Positions 43,864-55,969 of a DNA stretch of 64,000 nt are shown here, piece after piece. Source of the stretch: Acanthosepion pharaonis. Taxonomy: Eukaryota > Mollusca > Cephalopoda > Sepiida > Sepiidae. Position 1 is the stretch's first letter. The number at the start of each line of letters is the position of its first letter. The stretch lies in contig CAHIKZ030002026.1 of NCBI GenBank assembly GCA_903632075.3, positions 62,001 to 126,000 of the forward strand, given 5' to 3'. The notes under the pieces are model-generated. The model was not told the origin of the DNA and searched no databases. It was given only the letters and a program-made list of their open reading frames with translations. The position numbers were made by a program, and so were the translations under genes.

Positions 43864-43866
43864 TTG
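43807..43866. repeat. AT/GT microsatellite
   Basis: AT tract followed by GT. Confidence 0.97.
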
Positions 43867-43869
43867 CGT

Positions 43870-44170
43870 GTGTGCTTGTGCGCGTGCGTTGAAATGATTT
43901 TAGAATCTTTCTGAATACTCTTTTTGCCTAATGGAAATTTTCTTTAAGACGACTTATTTTCATAAATTTTATTTTTCAGTGGCAACAAAAAGCAAACACA
44001 GACAAAACTCATGCAGATTTGTCTAATACTTTGCTTCTATGTATTAGTGTATGTGAGAATGTGTATATGTATTTTTAAATTTCACAGATATCCATATATT
44101 AATGAAAAGACAAAAAACGTGCCAGATTATCTGTGTGGAATATTTTATTGTATATAAGTTTTCTTGCATG

Positions 44171-44210
<40 letters not shown>

Positions 44211-44600
44211 GTGTGTGTTGTGCTGGTTACGAAAATGTTTCCTTCTGAAAAATATATGGCATTTTTTTATGTATTGATTCACAGCCTTTAGAAAATAGAA
44301 TATTTAGAAAAAATTAATCTCATCTTTTTTAATTTGTGATTGTTTCCCCATAGAAAAATTTCCACACTTAATTGTCTCTAATTATTTCATGGAATCGGTA
44401 TTAAATACGGATAATTAATACATTTAAAAAAGAAAAGAAAAGAAAACGTTTCAATGCATGAAAAATGAGTTCGGATATTTGAAAAATTTCAAAAACGAAC
44501 AAACATAAAGAAACATTTGAAATTGCACATTTGAAAATTAGGGCAAATTGCATGATGATCAAATAAATAGTTACATAGAAAGAAAGCTATTTAATTGAAG
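43870..44600. other. no recognised gene
   Basis: AT-rich DNA with an AT microsatellite at 44172-44207 followed by GTGTGTG. Confidence 0.55.
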
Positions 44601-44829
44601 ATGAAAACAGGTGAAAATTTAAAACATGCATTGATAATCGAGCAGACGGATACCCACTCTCGCTTTTTTCTCTCGCATATGGTTATGACTCTCCAGCTTA
44701 GTCAGCGATTTATGAGAATATATCCATTTACCTTTCTGATAAACACGGTGTTATATCAATATATCCTATCTCTCGGTTTACCAACCAATCGCCTAATATC
44801 TACCCGTCTATTTATTGTCCTAAAGGTAA

Positions 44830-45330
44830 AGAAAATACAATCGCTACAAGCCCATCACTTCTTTACTAATAATATACAAGACCTACAGTTCCATTATTGC
44901 TGAGAGAACGTATAGCTTCCCTTACAAAAACAACTTGTTACCAGCAAAATTGAAGGTATGCAAGAAAGGAAGCTACCGATGCAAAGATCTGTTATTCATT
45001 AATAAAATCGTATTGAACGAGGTCAAATCAAAGAAAATAAAACTGCAACAGTAGGGATCAACTACAGGAAGGTATTTGATAGGTGCAGCACGGTTTGATA
45101 AGAAAATAGCCGTAAGAACTACAGAGTCTATTCAACAACTAGCAAATTAATCACAAAGTACAAGAAGGCTTGGAAAACTACCCTGAATCTCTATCATGCA
45201 AATAGTCGTTAACATTAAGAGAAATCAACATCAGAAATGGGATCTGACAAGAGGATTCCCGGCTGCTCTTCTACTTTTACTAGCTCCATTCAGTAATCTG
45301 ATAACAACAGCTAAAAGAACAAACCTCAAA
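44830..45330 (+). pseudogene. R2-superclade-like LINE reverse transcriptase fragment
   Basis: Frames switching between blocks read YKTYSSIIAERTYSF, KKGSYRCKDLLFINKIVLNE (44965), a YRKVFDRC-like palm block (45070), KLITKYKKAWKTTLNLYHAN (45145), and ALLLLLAPFSNLITTAKRTN (45265). This order (EQKGxxxGxxGCKDQLLI, YxKAFD, SWxT, RGxxQGDxxxPLLFxLAxxPLSxLI) is that of R2-type non-LTR reverse transcriptases. The catalytic Tyr-Ala-Asp-Asp box lies beyond the break at about 45390, where an RTE-like element in opposite orientation begins. Confidence 0.55.
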
Positions 45331-45394
45331 TGGCAAACTGAACTAGCAGTTCTACAATGATGCATGTAAACGGTTGCAGAAATAACCCCAAGAA

Positions 45395-47560
45395 GGCTCT
45401 ACTTCTTATTCTATGCGATGTTGGCGATCATGGCTCTCCACAATTTCTTGTCCTTTGTAGCTTTTAATAAATTTTGTCATTTTAGTATCTTCGGATTTCC
45501 GTGTCGGACTTTCCGCCTTCTGTTAAAACCCTTCTCAGATATTTAAGTTGCAATCATACATGCAACCTTATTGCAATTGATGTTTAGTCCCATCTACTTT
45601 CCTTCACTTCCTTTTGTAGCAGTTATTGTAGAGTCATTTTCGCATCTGCTATCAACACTGTGTCGTCTACATATGTTGTTAAGATTGTTGCCACCAATAA
45701 TATCCTGGTAGCACTTCTAATTCTCTGAGGATCGTATAAGTTGAAAAGATCTGGTGCGAAGACACATCCTTGTGTTACACTTTTTATTTTTGCATATTTA
45801 CGGAACCCATTTTTTATCCTTATGCAAGCTGTTTACTGCTAGTATAGATTCGGAATTATCGTAATATCCTTCCCTATGTCAAGCTTACCTAGAATTTCCA
45901 TCTGTTCATTGTGACGTACTTTATCAGAAACTTTTGTATAATTTATAAAACACAAGTACACCTCCTTCTGTTTTCTATTGCTTTTTCTGAAATCAGTCTG
46001 AGCATAAATATAGCATTCTTTGTTTTAGTGTTTATAACGATTCCGCATGGTTCTTGTCTTACTTTCAGTTTGATTTGCTGCGCGCTCTATTCATCAAAAT
46101 TTGAATGATATATTTTGTTATATGGCCCATTAGTCTGATTGTCCGGTGGCTTTTACATTCGTTTGCACTTGACTTCTTAGGCGTACTATGAAAATGAACC
46201 CTCTGAGGTCTTCCGCTATATCACCACTGTTGATTATTATGTCTGTGATTATTTCATTTATTATGTCTGTGATTTTGTCAATGTCGAAATCATCGTAAGG
46301 CTGTCAGCATCTCTATTGATTCCTTCTGGTCCCGTTGCCTTGTTTTCTGTTCAGTTTGGCCAGCTTAATATTTCACGACCTTACATATTTCTGTCTAATA
46401 CCGTGTATTCTCTTTCGTCATAGAAGAGTCCTCTGATGTATTCGTTCCATCTCTGAAGTATTTTTATTTCGCTAATATCAATGTACCGTCCATGGATTTT
46501 ATGCATACTGTAGATGAGCATGTCTTTTGTCCTCTTATTTTTATGCATATCTGCTTTATCTCTGATACACTACCTATTTCTGCACGTTTAGCCATTTTCT
46601 TTTAGCCTACTCGCATTTGTTCTTAATTTCTTTGTGAAATGCCCTAGATTCTGTGTCATACCTTGGAATTGTTTTTGTCTCCTTTTCTTGATGTCAAGCA
46701 ATACATCCATTTTTCCTTGTCAATTTTTCTTTGCGATGATTTCGATTGCTGATATTACTAAAGCTTCTCTTATAGTGTTCCAGTTTCCTTTTGTTCCTCG
46801 TATCTGATTTTAACACTGTTCACATCTTTCTCCTTCACATGTGGATCATTCAGGTGTCTATCGTATTGCAGTTTGTGTGCTTCCATGGTCCTCTTCAATT
46901 TCTTCACGTTTATATATCACTAAAAGCTGAGCGCTCCACAGTCGGCACTTGGATCTATTTTTCAGTGTAAAGCTGCATTCTTGAATTCCTTGTTTATAGT
47001 TATATAGTCAATTTGGTTTTTCTTTTCTCTTCCTGGGCTTCTCTTTTCTATATCCGACTTGGTTGTTATTGAAATCACGTATTGGCTACTACCTGGTCAT
47101 CCGCCATTCACCATTGGACTCATTTTTCTCTGCGTTCATCACATGTTCCTAGTCCGAATTTATCTGCTTTGGCATTCAGGTTTCCTATGACGATGGAAAT
47201 TCCCGTGATTTGCATGCAGCCATGGTTTTATCTAGCGAAGAGTAAAAATATTAAATTTATTCTTCTGTAGTTTGTGCCGTCGGGGCATGAACAACTATGA
47301 TTAATATGTTGAAAGTCTTTCCATTCAGTTTAACAAGAATTTTTTTACACTTACCATTATCAAAATCATACCTCCTCTCCGGACGCATATCGTGTTTTAC
47401 AAAACTGTCCTCTTGGCAAATCTGACAATACGGTAGTTGCTGTAAATATTTCTTTTCGCTCATCTGTTAGGCAAGAATCTCCTGTTAACAGGACATATTT
47501 TTGTTATCAACTCACTGATTGGGACTCATTTCGTGATTTTCTTAGCGACACCCCTTGGAA
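45395..47560 (-). mobile_element. RTE-like LINE, APE plus RT, degraded
   Basis: Minus-strand reading from 47560 downward: nuclease end ISIVIGNLNAKADKFGLGTC (47200; the GDFNA box is altered to GNLNA), the linker to an ADCG-type block (46950), RT blocks TDFRKSNRKQKEVYLCFINY (45990), DKVRHNEQMEILGKLDIGKD (45900), TQGCVFAPDLFNLY (45770), the intact catalytic TYVDDTVLIADAKMTLQ (45660), YLRRVLTEGGKSDTEIRR (45540) and the C-terminal KSYKGQEIVESHDRQ (45430). It is about 2.2 kb, the most complete RTE copy here, with many stops. It shares its 3' module with 17236-18005. Confidence 0.8.
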
Positions 47561-47689
47561 TTAAATGTTTCATCTAGTTGAAAATTGCGCTACTTAGGTT
47601 TCTTCCTGGGTGAAAGCCGACATCGAAGCTTTTGTGCCATCACAGAAATATCAAATGAACTTGTAAACTTCTTGGTTCACTCCTGCATG

Positions 47690-48050
47690 TTCAGCCACTC
47701 TCGGAAATTACCTCCAGTCAGTTAACTGGGGCAAGAGATAGTTTTTAAATTTTAACGCATCTAAAACAAAATTGCTATCTTTTAATCATTATGGAGAACT
47801 ATTTTTACTTTCCATCAGCATCGCTGATGCTGATCATCAGAAGAGCACCTCATTGTACCTTCTTGTGCTCACGATTTCCACTGACATTAAATGGAGTGAC
47901 TATACAAAATCAATTGCTAGATTTGCTGCCTGGAAATTTGGTTCACTATGTCGTGCCAGACAATTTTTCAGAACCCATCCTGCACATTTATAGATCTACC
48001 ATTCGTCTGTGCATTAGATATTGTTGCTATATCTGGAATGACCTACTTCT
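47690..48050 (+). mobile_element. jockey-like LINE fragment
   Basis: The blocks LLSF(N), SISIADADHQKSTSLYLLVL (47805), DIKWSDYTKSIARFAAWKFG (47890), SLCRARQFF (47940) and HIYRSTIRLCIRYCCYIW (47980) match the family's post-RT region. Two overlapping frames share it because of one-base indels. It is joined abruptly to unrelated DNA at about 48050. Confidence 0.8.
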
Positions 48051-48290
48051 TCACATAGTAAAGCAACAGATACTTGCTATCAAGAAAGAATCTTCATTTT
48101 GATTCAGTCTGATAATAGCACCCAGACAATAAGATCGAATCTTGTAGTTGTTAACAAGATTTTCCAGATCATAGATATAAAGGTGAAAAATAACAGGTCT
48201 CTGCTTGAGAAACTGCTTTGAGCTGTATTCATAATAGTTGACACATTTGTAATCGTGCCAATAAACCAGAATTAATTGGATGAAATACAA
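48051..48290 (-). other. 79-codon open frame, unknown
   Basis: The minus-strand frame begins at a GTG and includes DYKCVNYYEYSSKQFLKQRP and NLVNNYKIRSYCLGAIIRLN. Composition is normal. No start codon context, splice site or family; possibly part of an uncharacterised repeat. Confidence 0.25.
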
Positions 48291-48299
48291 AACGATAAA

Positions 48300-51200
48300 G
48301 ATTGTGCGAACCTTAGTCGTTCTTGCATTAGAGTAGATACTGATAAAAATGCAGTAAATTTAATGAAATTTGCTTTCAATCAGTATCTGAAGGTAATCAT
48401 TTTAATCCTGCTTTGAACTTGAAAATGCATGAAGAAATAGTATTAATTCAGTTTAATCTTTTCAATACAGATTTATGTTTCCCAATCTTTGCTAACAATA
48501 GGCATAGTCGTTACTATTATATGCCTATTCTCTCAGGCGAAATTCTTTTATTTTCAAAAACCTTTTGGTAGATACATTCTGTAGGTCTTTATTGACATTG
48601 TGACTACTGTTTGATATTTTCTGTCGATTCAAGTGATACCTAGTATTTTGGTTAATTTGTGCCTCGAAATTTTAACAGTATTTTCTGATTTTTGCAGTCG
48701 ATTTTCTTGTTTTTCTGAGTTTCGAAGCCAGTACAAAAATATTTGCTTTTTTATTGTTTACCTTCAAGAAACCCTTAATAACTAACCTTTATCAAACAGC
48801 ATTCACGGTTACTGGTAAAATCAATTTCTGATCGTGCAATAAATAATTGAATGATGTTAATCTTTGGGTCATTTTTATACGAATTGAAAGAATACAATTT
48901 ACAATATGACACTGAAAATTTATAGACGAAGATACGAAAGTAATGCTATACAATTTTTGGATTTGAACTTGCTTTAAAATTGACACTTAACAGAACTGGA
49001 ATGAGGTCTTTTTATCTTACTTTATATTGTAATCTTTTAAACACTTTCAAGTGAGGATTGAGTCTGAAAATTGGCTCTATGACTGTGGTGATTTAGCTAA
49101 AATATAACGAATTGAAATTCAATGATTTTTAGACAGATCCAGAAATAAGTTAAGGGTTCCTTCTTGTTAAGCTTTGAAATTTTAGCTAAAAGGATTACTT
49201 TAGGAAAACATAAAAAAACATAAGCTCTAATGTCGTTATGTGTGAGTGTGTTGAACTATGTCAACATTGACAAGGCAAGTAAGAGGATGCAAGCAGTTTT
49301 ATTTAATTTACCAAGATAATTAGTTGCTAAAATACTAAATCATTATAACCGTAGAAGCAAGAAGACTAATGTAGTCTGTGACGGTGGGAAAAGTCTCGCA
49401 TTTCTGTTGCTTGCAAGAAGCCATCAAAATGTGATTGGTTACGTATTTTGGAAGGTTCATTATTTTCTTGGTATAGCTGGTATAGCTTCTTTTTTTCGTT
49501 GTGGAGCAGTGTAGAAATTTCACAATTAACAAGCTCTTGATCTTAGAAGAAAAATTATAGTAATAGAACGCTTATATTTACTTAAAACCCACTTCAAACA
49601 ATTCAGTCTTGTTTGTTTGAATTTGGGTCATAAACTTTTATGCTGTAGACACTATAATAATTTACAACCTTTGTAATGTATAGAACCTGCGTATATCCCT
49701 AACCAAAATATACACCCATTATCAAAGATTATTTAATTATAAAATATCAAATGACTTGAAATATCGGTTCTAAAATTAAAAAAAATTGATCAAATTTGCT
49801 TAATTTTCCGCCAGCATTTAACTCTTCTAAAAAAATACTGATTTCATTAACAAATGAGATAATTTTGTCTTTCAAAAACTGATGAATTTATTTTTCGAGT
49901 GGTCATGTACATGTATAGTTGAATTAATTTATAATTCTATTTTCACCGTTTTGTTTATTTTTTTTATTTTGAAGTATCCATTGTTTTGCATTTATTCCAA
50001 AATTTTTAATTATAAATTAGAGGCATTCGATGTTTTAAATTTGCTCCGAACTTGAAAACGTCACATTGTTAGGATCGCAAAACAATCAGTAAGAGTTTTT
50101 TTTTAAACATCTATTTATCTATTTTTTTTATCTATCTCTAGTTTAGTGTATTCCTCGTACTTTCTATTTAGAATTATCCTTTTTTCCTATAACCTAATTA
50201 TCACTTCCCCAGAGTCTCTTTTCGTGTTCTTTTGTCTTGAGACACTTTTCTTCTCTCTCTATTTTTCTTTCTTGAATTTTCTTAATTTAATATTTTCGGA
50301 TTTTTATCAGATGTGTTTCACATTATTTTACAATTATATAGTTTCTTTATTTCTCATTAATCAATTCAGGCTTTCATTTTTATTTGAATTCTATTCATCT
50401 CTCTTAATATCTTTTTCTTTTATTTACATCTTTTTTCTCAAACAACCCTTTTTATCCTTATCAAACTTTCTTTTTGTCCTTTCATATTTTCGTTCATTTA
50501 TTTCAGTTCTTTCTATAACTTTTTTTTCGAAATTTATTACACTTTAGTCTTTATATATCTTGTGTTACTATATTATTCCGATGCTTTCAAAATCTTAAGT
50601 CATCTTGGGATGTCATGATTTACCCGAAACATTTAATTCTAACATGGCTGGATCTTAAACAAAACAAATATTGACCAGTCTGACCTTAGAACTTATACCA
50701 AAACGATTAGCCTGTTCTTCAACAATTTTTACTTCTCTCTGTTTAACCTTATAGCAATATTTGCTAGATGAGTAATTTTACTAGATACGAAAACTAAGCT
50801 TAAAGATAAACATACGTTTTCATGGAAACCGAAACGATTTAAACACTTGAGATTTGATTCCATGTTTCCCAAGGTCATTTTTCACACTTTGCATAGAAAC
50901 CCGAATCTAGCATAAAATGAATAAATTGTTATTTATACATTTATATGAATTATTGTATATATTAAGTGAATGTAACTTAGTGAAAGAAACTCTCATTGTT
51001 TTAACTAAGCCTGAATGGGATTAAGCAAATGATACTCACATTTTTTCTTTCAATATCCTTCTTCCACCTACTGAAAGAGAACACACTGCCCCAAAATAAT
51101 GAACCTTAAGCAAAACCAGAAGCAATTCAAGTAATCCATCTGTCGCTCGCTATAAACAGTGGCCTCCCAACAAGGATTTATGATACAGTGCAGTGGAACT

Positions 51201-51740
51201 TAAGTCAAGCCAAAAACATACAAGAAAACAACACCTACATTTTCTGAAATATCACAAATATAAAATTACATTTGCTGTTTACACAAAAACTCTGCTGGTA
51301 AGTTGAAAGAACGTATTCAACTATCAAGAAATGAGATATATGACTATAAATCAGCCGTTTATAAACCATCCGTTTCTAAAATTCAGACACACACACAGAT
51401 ATGCATGTATATATATATAAAGAAAAAACAACTGCAGTCGACCAGAACAAGAAAATTAAATTATCTACTATGAAAAATTTAAAACAACTAACCTTATCAA
51501 CAATAACAACTCACCTGCAAGATCTAAATAACAGAGAACGAATATTATTTATGAATTCTCATGCCCTTTAAAGAACTGCTTTTATAATAAAACGAAATTC
51601 ATTAATAATTATATTGGACATACTACTGCATGACTATTAAGAAAACTTTCGTTACACCTCTCTGACTATAGCTCAATTAGAACTCATTTAAGCACACAAA
51701 TAAACCTACCAAACTCCATCTGCAAGCTGGAAGCTTTAGT
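48300..51740. other. AT-rich DNA without recognised genes
   Basis: It includes a T-rich tract (50095-50560) whose 133-codon frame is Phe/Ser/Leu low complexity, and short frames at 48792 and 49335 on the minus strand. No splice-bounded exon or known element found. Confidence 0.5.
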
Positions 51741-51743
51741 AAT

Positions 51744-52010
51744 TGTTGAAACTTGACTAATGCATGGAATAATAATGCAACACAAAATGTACTTAGAACA
51801 AAATGTATTGAAACAAGAAAGTGTACACAATATTTACATATAGTCTTTTGTATATTCCTGGTAAGACCGTTCCTGGAGAATGTGTTGACTGAGTCGCAGT
51901 CGGGCAGAGTCTCTGGTTGAATCTCTTGATTCCTCCCTCTCTTCCCGGTACCAACCATATTTATATGGTCGGTACTCCACTATGCAAATTAGGCAGATCC
52001 TACCACAACA
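51744..52010 (-). mobile_element. solo LTR with 5-bp target-site duplication
   Basis: On the minus strand it starts TGTTGTGGTAGG (52010) and ends TTTCAACA (51744), with TGTTG/CAACA termini. GTAAT flanks it on both sides (51739-51743 and 52011-52015). A minus-strand TATAAATA lies at 51965-51958 and an octamer ATGCAAAT at 51982-51989 (plus orientation) upstream of it, as expected for an LTR promoter. The 267-bp size, TG..CA ends and 5-bp duplication identify a retroviral-type (Ty3/gypsy or BEL-like) LTR left after recombination. No internal sequence remains. Confidence 0.85.
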
Positions 52011-52348
52011 GTAATAAAAAGGAAAAAATCCAACTCAAAATAACATCAATTATGAACACAGCCACAATGTACTGACCTTGTTTGAAAAATAATTTAACAT
52101 TCCCATCACTGTAGAAACATATGAGAAAATCTACTTATTCAGTTTTACAAAAAAACACCCTTGATAAAAGCTAATGCAATAGCCGAAAGCGCTCCGATAT
52201 ACAGAACATTTGCACAATTTGTCTCCACTTTATGTCTACAAAAGAAAGCATTTATATGAAAACAAACAAAAATAAAAACGTTTATATAGTACCTTCTCAA
52301 TTGTCTTTAATGAAATTGATATAAAAAGAGGTATTATCCATCCCAAAT

Positions 52349-52349
<1 letters not shown>

Positions 52350-52402
<53 letters not shown>
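52350..52402. repeat. AT microsatellite
   Basis: It directly abuts the minus-oriented dispersed repeat copy at 52403-52535. Confidence 0.97.
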
Positions 52403-52405
<3 letters not shown>

Positions 52406-52535
52406 AAAGAACAGTAAGATATATAATCCGGTGTTCTTATAGATATTTTATTTTTACAAAATAGTGCTTAATGTAAATTTACAGAGCATCAATATTATAA
52501 ATTGATTTATTTAAAATATATTTTTTTCGCTACAC
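52403..52535 (-). repeat. dispersed repeat, copy B
   Basis: The part 52452-52535 is the inverted counterpart of 1525-1605. On the minus strand the repeat continues as AAATATCTATAAGAACACCG and ends in the AT tract, suggesting the microsatellite is its 3' tail. Confidence 0.7.
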
Positions 52536-52658
52536 AGTTCTAACCATGTTTCAAAAATGGAAGCTAAAAGCTACGAATTTAATTTTGTAATTAAATTAAA
52601 GACATTAGTTCCATTTCATCCTCAAGCGAATTTTGGAGTAACTTTTTAAAAAGTTTTG

Positions 52659-52754
52659 CCAATTGTATTATTACGTCAATACATTTATTTGCTATATTTC
52701 ATTCCTGCGTTTGTCATTCATTTGAGACCGGATTTCATCTTGGAATCCACAACA
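52659..52754 (+). repeat. 5' LTR remnant of a Ty3/gypsy-like element
   Basis: It matches the last about 85 bases of the LTR at 53965-54288 (CAATTGTATTATTA, AATACATTTATTTGCTATAT, TTTCATCT.GGAATCCACAA). It has an 11-base difference (CATTCATTTGA) after TGCGTTTGT. The left two-thirds of the LTR is missing. Confidence 0.85.
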
Positions 52755-52789
52755 ATTAACCCCGGACAATTTCAAATCTCTCATCTTTG

Positions 52790-53930
52790 TTCAAGGGTTA
52801 GTTTCAACAAAAGATAGCGAAATGCGCAGAAGAATACTTTCAAAATTAGAAAATGAACACTACAACACTACAACAATCATCGGAAGATTGCAAGAGATGT
52901 CTAAATATAAAGAAAGACGCGAAGGACATTGGGGAATCAGATGTATCTCATATTCGTAAGTTAAACAAAAGTTTACGTTCTTTACCCTCCCTGGAAAGAA
53001 AACAAAAATTCTACAATATTGAAAAAAGATACTCACCCTCCCCGGAAAGAAAACAAAAATTTTATAATAAGAGAAAAAGTACAACATACAGGACAAATTA
53101 TGACGAAAATCGAAGCAACTATAACCCCCACCCATCAGTATGTTATTGATGTGGAGGACTACATTGGAACAAGGATTGCCGTTTTAGATATAAAACTGTC
53201 TTGAGTGTGGAAAAATGGGCCACAAAGCATCCCAATGCAGGAGTAGAAAAGATACTAGTAGAATAAGAGCTACTAGGATGCATAACGAAGACAACAACAA
53301 CATAAGGAAATATGTGGAACTGGAAATTTTCAATAAAAAAGATAAAATTGCAACTGGATTCGGGTTACGACCTCACGATAATCAACCTACAGACATGGAG
53401 AAAACTTGACAGACCAACCATGTTACATACACAAAAAATTGCAAAGTCGGTTACAGGCAAACGAATAAAATTCGAAGGAGAAATAATCGGGAATGTTAAA
53501 TTTCACGGAAAAACAAAAAACTTAAGATATACGTCATGAAAGATACTGAAAATCTAGTAAATATCGACTGGATACAAAAGTTCAACGTTTGGGATCTACC
53601 TATCAGTTCGTTTTGTAAGGGTGCAGCTAGAATTAAATTAAAAGAAAACGTCCAACCAGTATGTAAAAAGAAGCGAAACATGTCATTTGCTACCATAGAT
53701 GAAAACAGTAAAGAGTTATACAAGGCAGTAAAGAAACTACCTGTGACTTTGTGAGAGATAAGAAGAGAAGCGGAAAAGGATGAATTTATGCAGAGGACGA
53801 AGGTAAAAATACAGTCTGTGTGTGACAAATTATTACCAAACAAGAACAAAAACCAGTATACACCTATTGTACCAAAGAGATCATTTAAAACAGGAAGAGA
53901 AAATTTACGAACCTCTGGTTATCGACCATA
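52790..53930 (+). pseudogene. Ty3/gypsy-like gag and protease, degraded
   Basis: Seen in order: a capsid-end block (GLVSTKDSEMRRRILSKLEN in one frame, then TLQQSSEDCKRCLNIKKDA in another), a basic linker with a duplicated SPERKQKFYN unit (52990 and 53045), a zinc knuckle CY*CGGLHWNKDC with one Cys codon turned into TGA (53144), a second knuckle CLECGKMGHKASQC (53197-53238), and a retropepsin core KLQLDSGYDLTIINLQTW (53340). The protease makes the mature Gag and Pol proteins in such elements. Reverse transcriptase, RNase H and integrase are absent, so this is an internally deleted copy, also hit by frameshifts. Confidence 0.8.
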
Positions 53931-53954
53931 AGAGAAAAAAGTACTAAGGGATCT

Positions 53955-53964
53955 AAGGAGGGGG
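53955..53964 (+). promoter_or_regulatory. polypurine tract
   Basis: AAGGAGGGGG immediately before the 3' LTR, the usual plus-strand primer position. Confidence 0.75.
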
Positions 53965-54288
53965 TGTTATGGGGTCCACCCCTTTTTCATACAAGTGGAC
54001 TCGACCAGCGTGTACTTGTACTGCCGGTGAATACCCGGAGCAGATACACTGATACAGTGAGAGAGTGTGGTAACCGCTTTGTAGGAGTCACAGTTGCGAG
54101 CACGTAGACTCAGAAGGAAGCCATACTTCGATACTGAATTTCCCAGACTGTATATATATCATTATTGCTACTAACCGCATTTCTGGATCTACTAACCGTA
54201 TTACCAATTGTATTATTAGGCCAATACATTTATTTGCTATATTTCATCCCTGCGTTTGTGACCGGATTTCATCTCGGAATCCACAACA
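53965..54288 (+). repeat. 3' LTR of a Ty3/gypsy-like element
   Basis: Starts TGTTATGGGGTCC and ends GGAATCCACAACA (TGTT...AACA ends), 324 bp, preceded by a polypurine tract. It shares its 3' part with 52659-52754. Confidence 0.85.
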
Positions 54289-54294
54289 AAAAGT

Positions 54295-54346
54295 TTGATC
54301 TTTGAGCTGATTTTAGTAAAAAGCAGGAAATCAGCTCAAAGATCAA
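54295..54346. repeat. perfect 19-bp inverted repeat at the LTR/Penelope junction
   Basis: 54295-54313 and 54328-54346 are exact reverse complements (core GATCTTTGAGCTGATTT), with a 14-base loop. The right arm is Penelope-like coding sequence; the left arm is its inverted copy placed six bases after the LTR end. Confidence 0.9.
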
Positions 54347-55960
54347 GATTTTTATGAAAAACTCACACACGATCCAACCTATCATTTTATATTAGAACTG
54401 CGCACACTAATTAGCCATTTAGAGCAAAGTATAGAAACAGAAGTTAAGGCTTTAGTCCCGAAAAAATATAAACCAGATATATCCTACATTATCCCTAAAC
54501 TACATAAACTTCCAAAAGTAATAACAGAACTCACCAATCCTTTGATAGAGAACATTAACAGAAACCCATGCAAGATGTGCGATCTGATAGAATCTCTCAA
54601 GGTACATACGCCCGGCCGACCGATAGTTTCGGGAATCGGAACCCTGACACAACAAATTTTAGGTTACATTGACCAAATCCTCAAATCTCTACTACCCACA
54701 ATTTCGAAACACTATCCATTACTTAAGAATTCTGAAAAATATAGATAGATTACCAAACGGTTCACCTTGGATGTGACATTCCTATATTCTAACATTTCAC
54801 ACAAGGATGAAATACTAGCCTGTAAGAATGTTTTACGTAACAGAGGTGTTCAAAAACACAATACACAAGACATCACCAACATTACACATTTCATACTTAC
54901 GCACAACAATTTCGAATTCAACGGTTACCATTTTCTTCAAGTAAGATGCAAACGATGGGAACGAAAATGGCTCCCAGCTATGCGAATATATTCATGGATA
55001 ACCTGGAACGAGATATGTTGAGTAGTTATCCCCTAACATCACAACATTACCACAGAGACAGATGATATCTTCTTTATATGGACACGGAGAAAACAGTCTC
55101 AGAGACCTTAACACTTCAAGAGTTTCCACAATACCATCAAATTCACTACCGAATATTCCACTACGTCTATTTCGTTTCTGGATGTACTGGTACGTCTAAA
55201 TATCAACCACATCTCCACTACGCTATACACCAAACCCACAGATGTTCATTGCTACCTCAATTTCAATAGCTGTCACCCTATCAAACTAAAAGAATCAATA
55301 ATATACAGCCAATGTCTACGCATAAAACATATTTTCACAGAATGTGGATTACAAAAACACAGGGCAATTATTCAATTACTTTCTTAATAAGAATTACCCA
55401 CTTAAAACTATCAAAAAATCAATTATTAAGACTTCCAAACAAAATATAAATACTCTTTTAACATACGAAACAAAAAGAATAATTCACGCTCTTAACAACA
55501 TCTGGTATATATCATTCACCACCTTACCAAGCATATGTCACCTGCAATAAACTCCGATAGATATATTAACACTGATAGCAATTTCACACGTCCTGACACT
55601 CATGTAGTATTCAAACCACCTGCTCTGAATTGTGATAGTTCAAATATATATATATATGCTTTTCTGCCACAAATGCAAACAAAGGAATTATGTTGGAGAA
55701 ACGGTAACGGAATTCCGACTTCGGTTCAATAACCATAAAAACCATCAGGGACAACAACAACAATTTTTCTCGTCACTGCATACTTTAGCCAACCATTTCA
55801 TTGTGCGATTACATCAGATGCATGATTTTAGCGCCTTCATTCAACAGCCGATAAGAAAAGGGCATATCGAATTTGAAATTTATTTTGAAAATAAATTCAA
55901 ACATTGAGGGATTAAACAGGGATTTGGGTTTACTCACGGAGTATAATTTCCACAGGATGA
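54328..55960 (+). pseudogene. Penelope-like element: RT plus GIY-YIG nuclease
   Basis: Nearly continuous homology broken by frameshifts: KDQDFYEKLTHDPTYHFILE (54340), KYKPDISYIIPKLHKL (54465), HTPGRPIVSGIGTLTQQILG (54607), TLDVTFLYSNISHKDEI (54766), the catalytic region TDDIFFIWT (55060; the residue before DD is altered), STTSISFLDVLV (55160), and the GIY-YIG block CHKCKQRNYVGETVTEFRLR then FNNHKNH (55667). These are the RT fingers, palm and thumb followed by the target-nicking nuclease, in the order of canonical Penelope-like elements. At least five frameshifts or stops. It begins within the inverted repeat after the 3' LTR. Confidence 0.85.
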
Positions 55961-55969
55961 CCCACAACC

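Noticed and set aside
50146..50547. 133-codon plus frame (longest in the middle of the window)
   Set aside because: T-rich tract giving Phe/Ser/Leu low complexity; absence of stops follows from composition.
51677..51958. 93-codon minus frame as a gene
   Set aside because: It lies almost wholly within the solo LTR 51744-52010, which has matching target duplications.
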